The notes beneath the pieces are model-generated. The model was given only the letters and a program-made list of their open reading frames with translations. It ran no database searches and was not told the DNA's origin. Below are positions 25,024-32,586 of a stretch of 38,924 nt of DNA, piece after piece. This DNA comes from Rhodanobacter sp. (GTDB lineage Bacteria; Pseudomonadota; Gammaproteobacteria; Xanthomonadales; Rhodanobacteraceae): contig SCRF01000051.1 in NCBI GenBank assembly GCA_004322005.1, positions 1 through 38,924 on the forward strand. The letters are read 5' to 3'. Each line of letters begins with the position of its first letter. Position 1 is the stretch's first letter. A program made the translations under genes and the position numbers.

Positions 25024-25533
25024 ATGCAACACGACCCCATGCTGGTGGAAGCCGCGCGCCAAGGCGACCTCGTGGCCGTTGAGCGGTTGCTGACCCTGTG
25101 CCGTCCCGACCTGCGCCGGATCGCCCAGTCGCAATGCGCCGCCGGTGTCGACGCCGACGATGCCGTGCAGGAGTCGCTGTTGCTGATCTACAAGCGTATC
25201 GGCGCACTGCGCACGATAGCTTCGTTTCCGGGCTGGATATTCTCGATCGTGCGCAGGGAGTGTTACCGGCTGCTGCGGATGGTGCGCGGGCAGGCGCCAT
25301 TGCCGGATTCCGATCACCCGGTGTTTACCTACAATGACCACACTGACCTGCAGTACGATCTGGCGGCAGCCATTCAATCGCTGCCGGACAAGTACCGTGA
25401 GGCGATCATTTTGCGCGACTTCGAGGAGTTTTCCATCAGCGAAATCGCCGACCAGTTGTTGCTGACGCGAGAGGCAGTGAAGAGCCGCATTCATCGTGGT
25501 CGGCAGATGGTGCAGGAGTATCTGAAGGACTGA
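25024..25533 (+). CDS. ECF-type RNA polymerase sigma factor
   Basis: A 169-residue sigma-70 family factor with only regions 2 and 4. Region 2: VDADDAVQESLLLIYKRIGA and SFPGWIFSIVRRECYRLL. Region 4: LPDKYREAIILRDFEEFSIS then EIADQLLLTREAVKSRIHRG. No anti-sigma gene of the usual kinds is adjacent; the following small gene is not one I can call an anti-sigma factor. Position right after the bufferin operon suggests it transcribes that operon, and perhaps the arsenosugar operon, through the shared TGAATCTTTTTCC/CTATG motif. In Caulobacter bufferin genes are also under an ECF factor (SigF), which supports the idea. Confidence 0.88.
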   Translation: MQHDPMLVEAARQGDLVAVERLLTLCRPDLRRIAQSQCAAGVDADDAVQESLLLIYKRIGALRTIASFPGWIFSIVRRECYRLLRMVRGQAPLPDSDHPVFTYNDHTDLQYDLAAAIQSLPDKYREAIILRDFEEFSISEIADQLLLTREAVKSRIHRGRQMVQEYLKD

Positions 25534-25597
25534 TTGTTTCTCCACGAATCCGGGCGCACGGGCGCGCCGGTCGATCTCTTCCAATGACGGAGACACC

Positions 25598-25744
25598 ATG
25601 AATACCTATCTGCGCGCCATGATCGCCGGCTTCATCGCCGCGGTCGTCCTGTCCATCCTGATGTTCGTGAAGCTGGTGCTGCATCTGATCTGGGGTGCCG
25701 TGCTTGGCACTACCTTCGGTGCGCTCGGCCGCTCGGCCGCCTAG
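25598..25744 (+). CDS. 48-residue membrane protein, apparently internally deleted
   Basis: ATG at 25598 with GGAG 6 nt upstream; 48 codons ending TAG. The product is almost all hydrophobic: MNTYLRAMIAGFIAAVVLSI, then LMFVKLVLHLIWGAVLG and TTFGALGRSAA. By recall, the first part resembles the N-terminal helix and the second the C-terminal helix of a 130-150 residue DUF6789-type membrane protein, so an in-frame loss of the middle is likely, near codon 25. It could still make a two-helix hairpin. It lies between the sigma factor and the flavoprotein, same strand. Confidence 0.55.
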   Translation: MNTYLRAMIAGFIAAVVLSILMFVKLVLHLIWGAVLGTTFGALGRSAA

Positions 25745-25833
25745 CGCTTCGCGTATCCCACTGCGGCGCCAGCGATGGCGGGGTGCCGCAGCCGCATGGC
25801 TGACGATTTCGTTTCCTCCGGGCTGTTCAACAC

Positions 25834-27975
25834 ATGAAAAACAAGACCACGCTGATCCGGTGGCTGATCGTCATTGGATTGCTTGGCGCGGTAGCCGCCT
25901 TCTTCGCGCTGGGCCTGCAGCACCAATTCACCCTTGAGGCGCTGAAGGCGCGGCAGCATGCGCTGGATGGTTTCCGGCAAGCCCATCCGTGGCTGCTGGC
26001 CGGCGCGTTTTTCCTGATCTATGTGGCCTTTGCGGCCTTGTCACTGCCGGCCGCGACGCTGCTGACCCTTGCCGCCGGTGCCGTGTTCGGTCTGCTGGAG
26101 GGCATGCTGCTGGTGTCGTTCGCCTCCAGCATCGGCGCGAGCCTGGCGTTTCTGGCCAGTCGGTTCGTGTTCCGCGATGCCGTGCAGCAGCGTTTCGGCA
26201 AGCGCCTGCAGGCGATCGACAAGGGCATGCAGCGCGAAGGTGCGCTGTACCTGTTCACCCTGCGGCTGGTGCCGGTGATCCCGTTCTTCGTGGTCAACCT
26301 GCTGATGGGACTGACGGCGCTGCCGGTACGCACGTTCTACTGGGTCAGCCAGGTCGGCATGCTGGCGGCGACGCTGGTCTTCGTCAACGCGGGGACCCAG
26401 CTGGCCAGCCTGCAATCGCTGTCCGGCATCCTGTCGCCCAGGATCATCGGCTCGTTCGTGCTGCTGGGCGTGTTTCCGCTGCTGGCGCGATGGATCGTGG
26501 ACCGGGTGAAGGCCCGTCGCGTGTATGCGCGCTGGCCGAAGCCGAAGCAGTTCGACCGCAACCTGGTGGTGATCGGTGCCGGCTCGGCCGGGCTGGTCAC
26601 CGCGTACATTGCTGCGGCGGTACGCGCCAAGGTCACCCTGATCGAGCAACACGCGATGGGGGGCGATTGCCTCAATACCGGTTGCGTACCGTCGAAAGCG
26701 CTGATCCATAGCGCCCGGCTGGCAACGCAGGCCCGCGATGCGGGCCGGGCCGGCGTGCATGTCGGTGAGGTGCGGGTCGATTTCCGGGCGGTGATGGAAC
26801 GTGTGCAGCAGGCGGTCGCGACGGTGGCGCCACACGATTCGGTCGAGCGCTACCGCGAACTGGGCGTCGACGTGCGACGCGGTCGCGCCCGCATCGTCTC
26901 GCCATGGGTGGTGGAGCTCGACGGCAGGCCGATCCGCACCCGGTCCATCGTGATCGCCTCGGGCGCCCGACCCCTGGTGCCGCCGATTCCCGGCATCGAG
27001 GAGGCCGGCTACCTGACCTCGGACACGCTGTGGCAACTGCGCGAACTGCCCAGGCGCCTGCTGGTGCTCGGTGGCGGTCCGATCGGCTGCGAGCTGGCGC
27101 AGGCGTTCGCCCGGCTGGGTTCGAGCGTGACCCAGGTCGAGGCGCTCGATCGCCTGCTGATTCGCGAGGACGACGAGGTTTCGGCGTTCGTGCGGGCGCG
27201 TCTGACCGCCGATGGCGTCGACGTGCGTACCGGCTGCAAGGCAGTGCGGGTGGAACCGGGCAGCGACGGCACGGTGCTGGTCTGCGAATCCGCAGGCCGG
27301 ACCCTGCGACTGCCCTACGACATCTTGCTGGTGGCGGTGGGGCGCAAGCCGCGCACCGCCGGCTTCGGCCTCGAGGAACTGGGCATCCCGGTCGCCACCA
27401 CGGTGGAGACCGATGCCTACCTGGCCACGTTGTACCCGAACATCTACGCCTGTGGCGATGTCGCCGGTCCGTATCAGTTCACGCATACCGCCGCGCATCA
27501 GGCGTGGTATGCCGCGGTCAATGCGTTGTTCGGCCAGTTTCGCCGCTTCCGTGCCGACTACTCGGTGATCCCGGCGGTGACTTTCGTCGACCCCGAGGTG
27601 GCGCGCGTCGGCCTCAACGAACGCGAAGCACGGGAACAGGGGATTGCCTGCGAAGTCACGCGCTATGATCTGGACGACCTGGACCGGGCGATCACCGAGG
27701 ATCATGCGCACGGATTCCTGAAAATCCTGACGCCGCCCGGCAAGGACCGCATCCTTGGCGCGACGATCGTGGGCCAGCATGCGGGCGAGTTGCTGGCCGA
27801 GTTCGTGCTGGCGATGCGCCACGGCCTGGGCCTGAACAAGATCCTCGGCACCATCCATGCCTATCCGACCTGGGCCGAGGCCAACAAGTACGCGGCCGGC
27901 AACTGGAAGAAGGCCCATGCGCCGGAGCGTGTCCTGGGCTGGTTGGCGCGGTATCACGCGTGGCGGTTAAAGTGA
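25834..27975 (+). CDS. TVP38/TMEM64 membrane domain fused to mercuric-reductase-like flavoprotein
   Basis: A 713-residue fusion. Residues 1-230 are a DedA/TVP38-type membrane domain (LPAATLLTLAAGAVFGLLEG, LFTLRLVPVIPFFVVNLLMG). Residues 245-713 are a pyridine nucleotide-disulfide oxidoreductase: FAD motif VIGAGSAGLVTA, redox pair in GGDCLNTGCVPSKAL (about C278/C283), NAD(P) motif VLGGGPIGCELAQAF, YACGDVAGPYQFTHTAAHQA, and the catalytic HAYPTWAE. It lacks the MerA N-terminal HMA domain and the C-terminal Cys pair, so Hg reduction is doubtful. The substrate is unknown; a membrane-bound disulfide or quinone reductase is possible. ATG 25834. Confidence 0.9.
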   Translation: MKNKTTLIRWLIVIGLLGAVAAFFALGLQHQFTLEALKARQHALDGFRQAHPWLLAGAFFLIYVAFAALSLPAATLLTLAAGAVFGLLEGMLLVSFASSIGASLAFLASRFVFRDAVQQRFGKRLQAIDKGMQREGALYLFTLRLVPVIPFFVVNLLMGLTALPVRTFYWVSQVGMLAATLVFVNAGTQLASLQSLSGILSPRIIGSFVLLGVFPLLARWIVDRVKARRVYARWPKPKQFDRNLVVIGAGSAGLVTAYIAAAVRAKVTLIEQHAMGGDCLNTGCVPSKALIHSARLATQARDAGRAGVHVGEVRVDFRAVMERVQQAVATVAPHDSVERYRELGVDVRRGRARIVSPWVVELDGRPIRTRSIVIASGARPLVPPIPGIEEAGYLTSDTLWQLRELPRRLLVLGGGPIGCELAQAFARLGSSVTQVEALDRLLIREDDEVSAFVRARLTADGVDVRTGCKAVRVEPGSDGTVLVCESAGRTLRLPYDILLVAVGRKPRTAGFGLEELGIPVATTVETDAYLATLYPNIYACGDVAGPYQFTHTAAHQAWYAAVNALFGQFRRFRADYSVIPAVTFVDPEVARVGLNEREAREQGIACEVTRYDLDDLDRAITEDHAHGFLKILTPPGKDRILGATIVGQHAGELLAEFVLAMRHGLGLNKILGTIHAYPTWAEANKYAAGNWKKAHAPERVLGWLARYHAWRLK

Positions 27976-27983
27976 AGCATGTA

Positions 27984-28775
27984 TCAATGAGTTGGCGGGT
28001 CCAGTGGCTGGCGAAGCAGTGCCAGCAACCGTTGCTCATCCTCCGCGCGATAGCGATCGAGCCCCAGTTTCATGGATGACTGCGGCGATGCGGGCATCTC
28101 CCGGTAGCTGCGGAACAGACGATCCCACCACGACACGTGGAAGCCGAAATTGCTGTCGTGCTCCGCCGGCAACACCGAATGGTGGATGCGGTGCATGTCG
28201 GGGGTCACGAAGATCCATCGCAACCGGCGGTCGAGACGCACCGGCAGGTCGAGGTTGGCATGGGTGAGCAGGGCGAAGCTGCTCAGCACGATCTCGAAGG
28301 CCAGTACGGCGAGCGGTGGGGCGCCCAGCAACAGGACAACCGCGATCTTGATCCCCATCGACAGCAGGATTTCGACCGGGTGAAAGCGCACGCCCGAGCT
28401 GACATCGAGCGCCATGTCGGTATGGTGCACGCGGTGCAGGCGCCACAACGCGCCGATCCGGTGCATCAGGCGATGCTGCGCATAGATCGCCAGGTCCAGG
28501 GTGACGAAGGCGATTACCACCGCCATCCACGCCGGCAGCTGCCACAGGTGCAATGCCCCGATGTTTTCGGCCTGCGCCCACAGTGCGGCATCCACCGCCA
28601 GCCAGGGCAGCAGCAGGCGCACGCACAACGCATTGATCAGGCCCAGGCCAAGGTTCACCGGCCAGCGTTGCCGGCGATGCGGGGCCGCGGAGTGCCGCGG
28701 CCGGAACCGCTCGGCGATGCCCAGCAGGGCGAGCAGGGAAAGGAACAGCCAGAGGCGAAGCGCAGGGTCATTCAT
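27984..28775 (-). CDS. Sterol desaturase/fatty acid hydroxylase family protein
   Basis: A 263-residue integral membrane di-iron oxygenase-like protein. The His clusters that hold the iron pair are complete: QHRLMH, HRVHH, HANL and HRIHH, separated by hydrophobic helices (LPAWMAVVIAFVTLDLAIYA). Substrate (lipid, carotenoid or sterol-like) cannot be told. The ATG at 28775 is near a possible divergent promoter region shared with the arsenosugar operon. It converges on the TVP38 flavoprotein gene, with only 8 nt between the two stops. Confidence 0.85.
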   Translation of the reverse strand: MNDPALRLWLFLSLLALLGIAERFRPRHSAAPHRRQRWPVNLGLGLINALCVRLLLPWLAVDAALWAQAENIGALHLWQLPAWMAVVIAFVTLDLAIYAQHRLMHRIGALWRLHRVHHTDMALDVSSGVRFHPVEILLSMGIKIAVVLLLGAPPLAVLAFEIVLSSFALLTHANLDLPVRLDRRLRWIFVTPDMHRIHHSVLPAEHDSNFGFHVSWWDRLFRSYREMPASPQSSMKLGLDRYRAEDEQRLLALLRQPLDPPTH

Positions 28776-28870
28776 GCGTGGGGTGGAATTGCTGAAAGGT
28801 CGGGGAGACGCGTCGATGATGCGGTTTTTTCATCATGCCCCATAGCCCGGTCCGGGTCGGTGAAGCATAG

Positions 28871-28899
28871 CTGACCGCCATCCGGCAGGCTGCTAGACT
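28871..28899 (+). promoter_or_regulatory. Promoter-like motif upstream of the arsenosugar operon
   Basis: CTGACC (28871-28876) and TAGACT (28894-28899) are 17 nt apart, inside CCGGCAGGCTGCTAGACT, which matches the upstream regions of the FHA gene and pip. It is a plausible housekeeping promoter in the 255-nt non-coding stretch between 28776 and the possible small ORF at 29031. Confidence 0.45.
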
Positions 28900-28940
28900 C
28901 GCGGGCGCAACTCGCCTTCGGAAACGCCGTCGCGACAACA

Positions 28941-28972
28941 TGAATCTTTTTCCCGATTCACTGCCTCCTATG
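28941..28972 (+). promoter_or_regulatory. Second copy of the ECF-type promoter candidate
   Basis: TGAATCTTTTTCC (28941-28953) and CTATG (28968-28972) repeat the elements found before bufA, with spacing one nucleotide longer. It lies 59 nt before the possible small ORF and 166 nt before arsS. Confidence 0.45.
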
Positions 28973-29030
28973 GACGCGCTGCCATCGAGTTTCTGCCTTG
29001 CGACCGGCTTGTGAACGCGATGACAGAGCG

Positions 29031-29141
29031 ATGACCGTCCGGACCTCGGCCTCACTTCGGTTTTGCCGGGTCCACCCCGATGACCCCACCTGCATGGCGC
29101 CGGTGATCCATGATTGCGGGCACCACCTGGATTCCTTGTGA
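29031..29141 (+). CDS. Possible 36-codon Cys/His-containing ORF coupled to arsS
   Basis: ATG 29031 to TGA 29141. The peptide reads MTVRTSASLRFCRVHPDDPT then CMAPVIHDCGHHLDSL: three Cys and four His in 36 residues. About 80 percent of codons end in G or C, as in true genes here. Its stop overlaps the arsS GTG by GTGA, the standard coupling seen through the rest of the operon. Against it: no clear ribosome site, no recognised family, and the frame is open further upstream to 28944. It could be a metal-binding peptide or a leader that controls arsS translation. Confidence 0.35.
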   Translation: MTVRTSASLRFCRVHPDDPTCMAPVIHDCGHHLDSL

Positions 29142-30118
29142 ACGCCGTCCTCTCTACCGCATCGCCATCGTTTGGTCGCACCCTGCGCGAGCACGGGCTG
29201 GCCTTGCCGCGCACGCCGCTGGAAATCCTGCAGGTCAATGTCGGCAAGCTGTGCGACCTGGCCTGCCAGCACTGCCACGTCGAGGCCGGCCCCAAGCGCA
29301 CCGAAATCATGCAGGCGGCCACCGTCGAGCGCATTCTCGAACTGCTGGCCGATGCTCCCGGCGTGCATACGCTGGACCTGACCGGCGGCGCACCCGAGCT
29401 CAACCCGCATTTCCGCACCCTGGTGCGCGAGGCGCGGGCGCTGGGCAAGACCGTCATCGACCGCTGCAACCTGACCGTGCTGTTTCGCCCGGGGCAGCAG
29501 GATACCGCCGAATTCCTGGCCGCGCAGGGCGTCAAGGTGGTCGCCTCGCTGCCGTGCTACAGCAAGGCCAACGTCGAACAGCAGCGCGGCCAGCACGTGT
29601 TCGATCCCAGCCTGCGCGCGCTGCACCAGCTCAACGCGCTCGGCTACGGCCAGGCGGACTCGGGGCTGGAACTGGACCTGGTCTACAACCCGCTGGGTGC
29701 GACGCTGCCGCCGGCACAGCTGGCGCTGGAGGCGACCTACCGGCGCGAGCTGGCCGAGCATTTCGGCATCGTGTTCAACCGCCTGTTCACCATTACCAAC
29801 ATGCCGATCAAGCGTTTCCTGCATCTGCTGGAACGCGAGGGGCGTTACGAAACCTACATGCACACCCTGCTCGATGCGTTCAACCCGCAGGCCGCGCTGG
29901 GCGTGATGTGCCGCAACCTGCTGTCGGTGAGCTGGGACGGTCTGCTCTACGACTGCGATTTCAACCAGGCGCTGGAGCTGCCGCTGGGCGGCCGCCAACG
30001 CAGCGTGTGGGATATCGCCAGGCTGGCCGACATCGAGAGCGGCCCGATCGTCTTTGCCAATCATTGTTATGGCTGCACCGCCGGCGCGGGCAGCTCCTGT
30101 GGAGGATCGTTGACATGA
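29138..30118 (+). CDS. arsS: ArsS, radical SAM arsenosugar biosynthesis protein
   Basis: A 326-residue radical SAM enzyme that acts on methylated arsenic to build the deoxyadenosyl arsenic precursor of arsenosugars. The cluster motif CX3CX2C is in VGKLCDLACQHCHVEAGPKR. Other family segments: LDLTGGAPELNPHFR, VVASLPCYSKANVEQQRG, NRLFTITNMPIKRFL, and the C-terminal Cys-rich CYGCTAGAGSSCGG, which may bind arsenic. I chose the GTG at 29138 because it overlaps the small ORF stop and fits family N termini; a TTG at 29114 is also in frame. Its stop overlaps arsM (ATGA). Confidence 0.9.
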   Translation: MNAVLSTASPSFGRTLREHGLALPRTPLEILQVNVGKLCDLACQHCHVEAGPKRTEIMQAATVERILELLADAPGVHTLDLTGGAPELNPHFRTLVREARALGKTVIDRCNLTVLFRPGQQDTAEFLAAQGVKVVASLPCYSKANVEQQRGQHVFDPSLRALHQLNALGYGQADSGLELDLVYNPLGATLPPAQLALEATYRRELAEHFGIVFNRLFTITNMPIKRFLHLLEREGRYETYMHTLLDAFNPQAALGVMCRNLLSVSWDGLLYDCDFNQALELPLGGRQRSVWDIARLADIESGPIVFANHCYGCTAGAGSSCGGSLT

Positions 30119-31182
30119 ACATGGACCTGGAACACGAAGTCGAGGGCACGGCCGAAGAACAGCAATCGGCGGTGCGCAGCTATTACGGCGAAACGCTGCA
30201 GTCGAGCAACGACCTGCGCACCACGGCGTGCTGCAGCATCGATGCGATGCCCGAGCACCTGCGCACGATCCTGGCCCGGTTGCACCCGGAAGTGCGCGAC
30301 CGTTTCTACGGCTGCGGTTCGCCGCTGCCGCCGGCACTGGACGGCATGACGGTGCTCGACCTGGGCTGCGGCAGCGGTCGCGATGCCTACCTGTTGTCGA
30401 AGCTGGTCGGCGAGCGGGGTCATGTCATCGGCGTCGACATGACGGCGCAGCAGCTGGCCGTCGCCGAGCGGCATCGCGACTTTCACGCGCAGGCCTTCGG
30501 ACATGCCCGCTCCAATGTCACGTTTCATCTGGGCGACCTGGCCGATCTCGCCGCACTCGGCATTGCCGACGGGTCGGTCGACGTGGTGGTATCCAATTGC
30601 GTGCTGAACCTGGTGCCGGACAAGCGCCGCGCGTTTGCCGAGATCCTGCGTGTACTCAAGCCCGGCGGCGAGCTGTATTTCTCCGACGTCTACAGCGACC
30701 GCCGGCTGCCGCGCGAGCTGCTGGCCGATCCGGTGTTGCTCGGCGAATGTCTGGCCGGCGCGCTGTACGTGGAGGATTTTCGCCGCCTGCTGGGCGAACT
30801 CGGGGTGGCCGACGCACGCGTGTGCGCGCGCAGTCCGATCGCACTGACCGACGCGGCGATCGAGCAGAAGATCGGTTTTGCCCGTTTCGAGTCGATCACC
30901 TGGCGCGCTTTCAAGCTGCCGCTGGAGGATCGTTGCGAGGACTACGGCCAGGCCGCGACCTACCTCGGCACGCTGCCGGCGTATCCGCACCGGTTTGCGC
31001 TGGACGATCATCACCTGTTCGAGAGCGGCAAGCCGTTGCGGGTCTGCGGCAACAGCGCCGACATGCTGGCTGGCAGCCGCTACGCGGCGCATTTCCGCAT
31101 CGACGGCGACAAGCGGCGGCACTTCGGCCTGTTCGATTGCGCCCCGGTCACGCCGGCGAGTACGTCGGCCAGCTGCTGCTGA
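30115..31182 (+). CDS. arsM: ArsM, arsenite methyltransferase
   Basis: A 355-residue SAM-dependent enzyme methylating As(III). SAM motif: MTVLDLGCGSGRDAYLLSKL, then GVDMTAQQLAVAERH. Conserved thiols sit in LRTTACCSIDAMPEHL (N-terminal Cys), VVVSNCVLNLVPDK (central Cys) and EDRCEDYG in the C-terminal part, with VCGNSADMLA and a terminal SASCC; these match the multi-Cys arsenic site of ArsM. The product feeds ArsS. ATG 30115 overlaps the arsS stop. In this operon no arsR regulator is seen. Confidence 0.92.
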   Translation: MNMDLEHEVEGTAEEQQSAVRSYYGETLQSSNDLRTTACCSIDAMPEHLRTILARLHPEVRDRFYGCGSPLPPALDGMTVLDLGCGSGRDAYLLSKLVGERGHVIGVDMTAQQLAVAERHRDFHAQAFGHARSNVTFHLGDLADLAALGIADGSVDVVVSNCVLNLVPDKRRAFAEILRVLKPGGELYFSDVYSDRRLPRELLADPVLLGECLAGALYVEDFRRLLGELGVADARVCARSPIALTDAAIEQKIGFARFESITWRAFKLPLEDRCEDYGQAATYLGTLPAYPHRFALDDHHLFESGKPLRVCGNSADMLAGSRYAAHFRIDGDKRRHFGLFDCAPVTPASTSASCC

Positions 31183-31183
31183 G

Positions 31184-31897
31184 ATGTCGATGAGCCATCG
31201 TCACCCGGCTGCCTCGCGTTCGCTGTCGGTGATCGTGCCGTTGGCGCCCGGCGAGACCGAGTGGCGGGGGTTGCTGCAGCAGCTGACCTCGCTGCCGGCC
31301 GGCAGCGAGGTGATCGTGGTGCGTGCCGACGATGAATCATGGCCGGCACCCGCCACCTGGCCGATACGGCTGCGCTATCGGGAGTGCCACAGCAAGCCCG
31401 GGCGCGCCCGGCAGCTCAACCTCGGGGCGCGGCAGGCCACCGGCCACTGGCTGTGGTTCCTGCATGCCGATTCGCGCCTGCGGCCGGACAGCCTGCACGA
31501 ATTGCGACGGTTTCTGGCCGAAGGCATCGATGCGCTGGGCTGGTTCCAGCTCGCCTTCCGCAAGGACGGGCCGCGCTGGACGGTCCTGAACGCGGCAGGT
31601 GCCAACCTGCGTTCACGCTGGCTCGGGCTGCCGTTCGGCGATCAGGGACTGGTGTTGCCGCGACACTGTTTCGAGGCCCTGCACGGATTCGACGAGCAGG
31701 CTCGTTATGGCGAGGATCATCTGCTGGTGTGGGCCGCGCGTCATGCCGCCCTGCCGCTGCGCCGCATTCCCGCGTGGCTGGAAACCAGCGCGCGCAAATA
31801 CGCCCAGCAGGGCTGGCTGACCACCACGCTCAGGCACTGGCGGCGAACCACCGCGCAGGCTTGGCCCGCATGGCGCGCGCGGCGCAGAGCCACATGA
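31184..31897 (+). CDS. Arsenosugar-type family 2 glycosyltransferase (TIGR04283-like)
   Basis: A 237-residue GT-A glycosyltransferase: LSVIVPLAPGETEWRGLLQQ at the start, RQLNLGARQATGHWLWFLHA with the acidic HADS motif, GWFQLAFRKDGPRW, and FGDQGLVLPRHCFEALHGFD. It belongs to the group found beside arsS/arsM and thought to transfer the sugar or headgroup in arsenosugar synthesis. The assignment comes from recall of that family plus context. Start is ATG 31184 or 31190, two nt after the arsM stop. Its stop overlaps the next gene (ATGA). Confidence 0.85.
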   Translation: MSMSHRHPAASRSLSVIVPLAPGETEWRGLLQQLTSLPAGSEVIVVRADDESWPAPATWPIRLRYRECHSKPGRARQLNLGARQATGHWLWFLHADSRLRPDSLHELRRFLAEGIDALGWFQLAFRKDGPRWTVLNAAGANLRSRWLGLPFGDQGLVLPRHCFEALHGFDEQARYGEDHLLVWAARHAALPLRRIPAWLETSARKYAQQGWLTTTLRHWRRTTAQAWPAWRARRRAT

Positions 31898-32586
31898 CCG
31901 CGGCGCTGGCGATCTTCGTCAAGACCCCCGGGTTGTCGCCCGTGAAGACGCGGCTGGCGGCTGCGCTGGGCGCGGTCGAAGCCACCGGGTTCTACCGGCT
32001 GGCCGCGGCGGCCACGGCCGAAGTCGTGCGCAGCTGCCAGCCGGCACTCACGCCATACTGGGCGGTTGCCGAGGCCGGCCCGGTGGCCGCCGCCGCATGG
32101 CCTGGCTTTGCGCAACTGGAGCAGGGCGAAGGCGATCTGGGTGAACGGCTCGATCACGTCTATGCCACGCTGCAGGCGCGGCATGGACGGGCGGTGCTGA
32201 TCGGCGCCGACGCCCCGCAGCTGACGCCGGCCATGCTCCAGGCGGCACGGGCCGCGCTGGACGATCCAGGCACGCCATTCGTGCTCGGCGGAGCCAGCGA
32301 TGGCGGCTTCTGGCTGTTCGGCGGCCGGGTGCCGATTCCGAAAACCGTCTGGTGCACGGTGCGCTATTCGCAGGCCTGCACCGCATCCGAATTGCGCACC
32401 ATGCTGGCAGCTCATGGCGAGGTCGCCAACCTGCCCATGCTGACCGACGTCGACAGCGCTGCGAGCCTGCCTGCCCTGGCCCACGCCCTGGCGACACTGG
32501 CCGATCCGCTGCCGGCGCAACGCGCCCTGCAGGACTGGCTGCACACCACCCTGGATCGCACCTTGCTGACGGGAACCCACGCATGA
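31894..32586 (+). CDS. Arsenosugar-type nucleotidyltransferase/glycosyltransferase (TIGR04282-like)
   Basis: A 230-residue GT-A/CofC-like protein (DUF2064). The N terminus LAIFVKTPGLSPVKTRLAAA is the nucleotide-binding signature; GDLGERLDHVY, AVLIGADAPQLTPAM and LGGASDGGFWLFGG follow. In arsS/arsM clusters it pairs with the TIGR04283 protein. It may activate a sugar or glycerol headgroup; the true reaction is not established as far as I know. It overlaps both neighbours by 4 nt. Confidence 0.85.
   Translation: MTAALAIFVKTPGLSPVKTRLAAALGAVEATGFYRLAAAATAEVVRSCQPALTPYWAVAEAGPVAAAAWPGFAQLEQGEGDLGERLDHVYATLQARHGRAVLIGADAPQLTPAMLQAARAALDDPGTPFVLGGASDGGFWLFGGRVPIPKTVWCTVRYSQACTASELRTMLAAHGEVANLPMLTDVDSAASLPALAHALATLADPLPAQRALQDWLHTTLDRTLLTGTHA

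Noticed and set aside
26041-27957. 638-codon minus-strand frame opposite the TVP38 flavoprotein
   Set aside because: Shadow frame; the plus strand carries clear FAD and NAD motifs.
29110-31182. Single 690-codon gene covering arsS and arsM
   Set aside because: The first half is arsS read in the wrong frame; arsM begins at 30115 with a 4-nt overlap.
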